This document shows positions 12,949 to 15,192 of a stretch of DNA of 15,192 bases, piece after piece (the first letter of the stretch is position 1; each line of letters begins with the position of its first letter). A model generated the notes under the pieces. The model searched no databases. It saw only the letters and a list, made by a program, of their open reading frames with translations, and was not told the origin of the DNA. The stretch comes from an uncultured Oscillospiraceae bacterium (lineage in GTDB: Bacteria > Bacillota > Clostridia > Oscillospirales > Ruminococcaceae), in the NCBI GenBank assembly GCA_910578755.1, contig CAJTSZ010000050.1:1-15192 (forward strand), given 5' to 3'. Position numbers and translations under genes: made by a program.

Positions 12949-13653
12949 TTGAATTTCGGCAAGGTGCGGGATTTCCCGGCAATACTTAAAACACTGGAAG
13001 GTAAAATTTTGGAATATGGTATGGGGTCCGTTTCGGAAGAAGAGCAAAGCCTGGATTTCAGGGGAGAATTTGTACCCCTTTTCAAAATGGGAACCCAGCT
13101 TGAAATTGTCCGTGTACAGGATAAAATTGAAACCCAACGCTTTATAGGCGAGGTCTACCTCTCTTCTCAAAAAATGCTGCGCCTAATTTCTGTAACCGAT
13201 GAGGTCCTCCCCGGCGCCGCAACCGCCTACCAGTACAATGTGGATATTCAAGGCCAGGCAACCGCCCTTATCCCCCCCAGCCCGGAAAAACATGCAAAAC
13301 GGTTTTCCCTACTGCACAGGCATACAGAATCCCTTCCCTCCGTACAAAGGTTTCCCATTACCATCCATGCCATTTCCATGTCAAAAATTAAATTTATCAG
13401 CGATAAAACGCTTCCTCAAGGCCAGCGCATCAACATCAGTATCAACCAACCGTTCCGGCTGGATTCTGTTCCTGCTGAGGTGGAGGTACCCATCGTTTGC
13501 GGCCCGGTGGAAACCTGCAGCTACCGCTGCCGCATTTTGGAACTTAGCGGCAATAACTACCTGGAGCTGGAAGCCTTTACCCGGAAGATCAGCCTGCAAG
13601 AAAACAAGCTGTTCCCGCCGGTTGCTATTTCAAATGAAGAAGAGCGTCCTTAA
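12949..13653 (+). CDS. PilZ-like protein with degenerate c-di-GMP motif (YcgR-type layout)
   Basis: This 234-residue protein is the only clear plus-strand gene. Residues about 40-110 look like the N-terminal beta-barrel of YcgR-type flagellar brake proteins. Residues about 115-220 look like a PilZ barrel (FPITIHAISMSKIKFIS, PQGQRINISI, YRCRILELSGNNYLELEAF). The c-di-GMP signature RxxxR...D/NxSxxG is not kept: AISMSK stands where DxSxxG is expected, so binding is doubtful. The start is TTG at 12949, decided by an AGGAGGG site about 8 nt upstream; no ATG or GTG is nearby in frame. It has its own promoter, is divergent from the chaperone-like gene and overlaps the end of csrA by 29 bp in convergent orientation. 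PilZ assignment is by eye. Confidence 0.6.
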   Translation: MNFGKVRDFPAILKTLEGKILEYGMGSVSEEEQSLDFRGEFVPLFKMGTQLEIVRVQDKIETQRFIGEVYLSSQKMLRLISVTDEVLPGAATAYQYNVDIQGQATALIPPSPEKHAKRFSLLHRHTESLPSVQRFPITIHAISMSKIKFISDKTLPQGQRINISINQPFRLDSVPAEVEVPIVCGPVETCSYRCRILELSGNNYLELEAFTRKISLQENKLFPPVAISNEEERP

Positions 13654-13849
13654 CCTTGTTGGAAGGGGCCCCCTTGGCTGCCGACCGGTTCTCCTGAATG
13701 GTTGCGTACAGTTCTTTTCGGTAAACCTTCACATCTGCTGGCGCAGTAATTCCAATTTTTACCTGGTCTCCGCAAACCTCGGTAATTTTAATTTCAATAC
13801 CGCCGTCCAATACCAACGCTTCGCCGGCTTTTCTTGTTAAAATCAGCAT
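13625..13849 (-). CDS. csrA: Carbon storage regulator CsrA, mRNA-binding translational regulator
   Basis: CsrA is a small dimeric protein that binds GGA in mRNA leaders and blocks ribosome binding; in Firmicutes its main target is flagellin (hag), and FliW antagonises it. The 74-residue protein begins MLILTRKAGEALVLD and contains GITAPADVKVYRKELY. The RNA-contact residues Arg6 and Arg44 are present. Length is normal for the FliW-dependent type. The ATG lies in the last codons of fliW (7-bp overlap) and has a GAGGAGG site inside fliW, so the pair is coupled. Its 3' end overlaps the convergent PilZ-like gene by 29 bp, and I see no terminator on the minus strand after it. Confidence 0.98.
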   Translation of the reverse strand: MLILTRKAGEALVLDGGIEIKITEVCGDQVKIGITAPADVKVYRKELYATIQENRSAAKGAPSNKVKDALLHLK

Positions 13850-14274
13850 TCTTCCTCCTCCTTTCGGAACAACGGGTACCGGATAGGGAACTCCTCCTGC
13901 AAAACAAACTGGGCTGCCAAGTGGCCTTTTATATTCACTACAACAGGGCTTTTCAGGTTCACGGTGGATTCCTCAAAAGGTTCACGGACAGAGGCCATCA
14001 ACCAACACATATATTCCCCATCCCCCAGCAGCCGTTCCGCCTCCTCCGGCAGCTTTGGCTCATAATGTTCCATAACCAAATGGGGGTCCACTAAAATAAA
14101 GCAAAGCCCTGGTTCCTCAACGGACTGTAACCAAATAAAATGCTCGCTTATCTCCTCATGGTAAAGGAAAACAAACTTGTGGTAGGCTTCAAACCCAAAT
14201 ACCGGGCTGGCAAATGTAATTATTTCCTTCTCGTCTATCTCAATTTCTCCAAAATCGCGGGTATTCAGTTTCAT
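13843..14274 (-). CDS. fliW: Flagellar assembly factor FliW
   Basis: FliW binds CsrA and flagellin; when flagellin is exported, FliW is freed, sequesters CsrA and lets flagellin be translated. The 143-residue protein shows the family landmarks: MKLNTRDFGEIEID, IITFASPVFGFE, HFIWLQSVEEPGLCFILVDP and VNLKSPVVVNIKG. The chosen ATG at 14274 has an AGGAGG site about 10 nt upstream and fits the family N-terminus. A longer frame from 14319 would run through the terminator hairpin and is rejected. It sits between the yviE-like gene and csrA as in Bacillus, and overlaps csrA by 7 bp. Confidence 0.97.
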   Translation of the reverse strand: MKLNTRDFGEIEIDEKEIITFASPVFGFEAYHKFVFLYHEEISEHFIWLQSVEEPGLCFILVDPHLVMEHYEPKLPEEAERLLGDGEYMCWLMASVREPFEESTVNLKSPVVVNIKGHLAAQFVLQEEFPIRYPLFRKEEEEC

Positions 14275-14302
14275 ACACCATTTTCCTCCTGTGTAATTTA
14301 AT

Positions 14303-14340
14303 AAAAAGCGACTATGCAAAACGCATAGTCGCTCTTTTTT
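14303..14340. terminator. Bidirectional rho-independent terminator between yviE-like gene and fliW
   Basis: GCGACTATGC (14308-14317) pairs perfectly with GCATAGTCGC (14323-14332) around a 5-nt loop. On the plus strand the stem is followed by TCTTTTTT (14333-14340); on the minus strand by TTTTTATT (14307-14300). Both directions look like good intrinsic terminators. On the minus strand it would limit read-through from flgL-yviE into fliW-csrA. On the plus strand it could end the PilZ-like transcript after it has crossed csrA and fliW. Confidence 0.85.
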
Positions 14341-14382
14341 GTGTGCGTCGTAAAGCCATATTCAGGTTTAGGCGACTTGCCG

Positions 14383-14964
14383 CTAATAACTGGGTTTCGA
14401 GCTGGGCGGTACATAGGTAGGTTCGCCCAAATATTCAATATTTACTTTGGGGTATTGGGTTACATTAAACTGGAAGCTGCTTGGAATATAATTCATTGTG
14501 CAGGACATCAATTTCCAGTCAAAATTCAGGGTACCAGGGTCGTAATTAATCTGCAATTCCTCTGGCTGCCAGGAAATATCTGCTCCCACCGGCGGCAGGT
14601 ATGTGGTGTAGGTAGTTGGCTGTTCCAACATTTTTTGCCGTATAATTTGGGGGATGGTTACCCCATCCTGTATTTGGGCCATTTGGTTCCCAAACTGTAC
14701 CTGCTCCCCAATGGTCTCGTACGCCTGCTGCATCCCCTTGCTGCCGTAATACCTAGCAAAATCGGTAGGGTTTCGCATATTCAGGCTGGCGCGCATTTCC
14801 GTAGTGTCCATGCGCACCTGTATGTTGCGGGCCTTCAGTTTAAGCTGGGCGGGGTCATGCTCCATGTGCTGCACCGGGTTTGGGGTACGGTGCATTTCCA
14901 GCCGGCCGGGCGTAGTACTGTAGTTAAACTGTATAGGAATATTTGTTATTTTAAGCAGCTGCAC
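14383..14964 (-). CDS. DUF6470 family protein (YviE-like), flagellar cluster
   Basis: The 193-residue protein corresponds to the YviE/DUF6470 family encoded between flgL and fliW in Bacillus and many Clostridia. Features in keeping are the N-terminus LLKITNIPIQFNYSTTPGRLEM, the central stretch RASLNMRNPTDFARYYGSKGMQ and repeated short strands ending in a proline- and serine-rich tail. There is no signal peptide or membrane segment. No biochemical role is established to my knowledge; conservation of place suggests a part in filament assembly. The start is GTG at 14964 with AAGGTG 5 nt upstream; the ATG at about 14984 is out of frame. It starts 33 bp after flgL and is followed by the bidirectional terminator. 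Confidence 0.85.
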   Translation of the reverse strand: MQLLKITNIPIQFNYSTTPGRLEMHRTPNPVQHMEHDPAQLKLKARNIQVRMDTTEMRASLNMRNPTDFARYYGSKGMQQAYETIGEQVQFGNQMAQIQDGVTIPQIIRQKMLEQPTTYTTYLPPVGADISWQPEELQINYDPGTLNFDWKLMSCTMNYIPSSFQFNVTQYPKVNIEYLGEPTYVPPSSKPSY

Positions 14965-14997
14965 AAAAACACCTTCTTTCCCATGTGCTGCGTTTTG

Positions 14998-15192
14998 CTA
15001 TCTCATAAAATCAAGCAGAGAAGAAGGCAAAACCTGGCTGCCAAGCTGTAGGACAGCCATCCATACATACTCGCATTCCTTCATTTTCATTGCTTCTTCC
15101 GCAGGGTCGGAGGAAACCAAGTTGGATTCCATCTCGCTCATATTATCAATATCTTCTTTCAGTCGTTCTTCGTTGCGCTCAAGAAAATTCAT
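14998..15192 (-). CDS. flgL: Flagellar hook-associated protein FlgL (C-terminal part, runs off the window)
   Basis: Only the last 64 residues lie in the window; the Met at the edge is probably internal. FlgL (HAP3) joins hook and filament. The visible part is the C-terminal D0 helix: NEERLKEDIDNMSEMESNLVSS, a D-P-A-E-E-A-M-K-M segment where FlgL usually has Asp-Met/Leu-Ala-Glu-Ala, and the final LGSQVLPSSLLDFMR, which matches the usual FlgL ending (VLQPSLLDFL). FlgK ends differently, and flagellin would be less likely directly before a yviE-like gene. flgK would be expected just outside the window. Confidence 0.88.
   Translation of the reverse strand: MNFLERNEERLKEDIDNMSEMESNLVSSDPAEEAMKMKECEYVWMAVLQLGSQVLPSSLLDFMR

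Noticed and set aside
13660..13676. GGAAGGGGCCCCCTTGG palindrome as terminator for the PilZ-like gene
   Set aside because: No T-run follows on the plus strand and it lies inside csrA codons, where it is explained by coding sequence.
14275..14319. Longer fliW start at 14319
   Set aside because: It would place coding sequence through the terminator hairpin and ahead of the strong AGGAGG site; the family N-terminus fits the ATG at 14274.

Overview
This window is a flagellar gene cluster from a motile low-to-mid-GC Firmicute, most likely a Clostridia member (Oscillospiraceae/Lachnospiraceae-like). That placement is inferred from the Gram-positive order flgL - DUF6470 (yviE-like) - fliW - csrA, the class B sortase, the strong AGGAGG ribosome sites and the GTG/TTG starts. 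Every convincing gene but one lies on the minus strand, so transcription mostly runs from right to left. No tRNA, rRNA, insertion sequence or CRISPR array is visible.

Right part (15192 to 12367): the 3' end of flgL (hook-filament junction) runs in from outside the window. A yviE-like gene follows, then a strong hairpin with T-tracts on both sides (bidirectional terminator), then the coupled pair fliW-csrA (flagellin-level control through CsrA). Converging on csrA, and overlapping its 3' end by 29 bp, is a plus-strand gene for a degenerate PilZ-like protein with its own good sigma-A-type promoter and a TTG start. Divergent from that gene is a small helical FlgN/FliT-like chaperone candidate.

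Middle part (12291 to 8311): an unusually large fliD (1039 aa filament cap), then fliS (flagellin chaperone) and a PadR-family regulator, closed by a terminator-like hairpin. The fliD ribosome site sits in the loop of a perfect 7-bp hairpin with a CsrA-like GGA.

Left part (8310 to 702): about 450 bp of non-coding leader with a foldable element precedes a secreted protein of about 1552 aa with six cadherin-like beta-sandwich repeats and an HPYTG tail. Its stop codon overlaps the start of a class B sortase gene. Then come flgB and flgC (proximal rod), a soluble protein resembling only the cytoplasmic part of MotA, and a ComFB-family protein, ended by a clear terminator at 651-690. The surface protein, its sortase and the rod genes are packed as one apparent operon, which is the most unusual thing in the window.

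Far left (1 to 650): no credible gene. This stretch is dense with inverted repeats: a hairpin of about 30 bp at 163-253, then eleven small palindromes one after another at 286-648, right up to the comFB terminator.

Taken together the genes build the rod, the hook-filament junction and the filament cap, chaperone the late substrates, and supply post-transcriptional (FliW/CsrA) and possibly c-di-GMP-linked (PilZ-like, ComFB) control. The sortase-substrate pair suggests that a cell-wall-anchored surface protein is made together with the flagellar rod.
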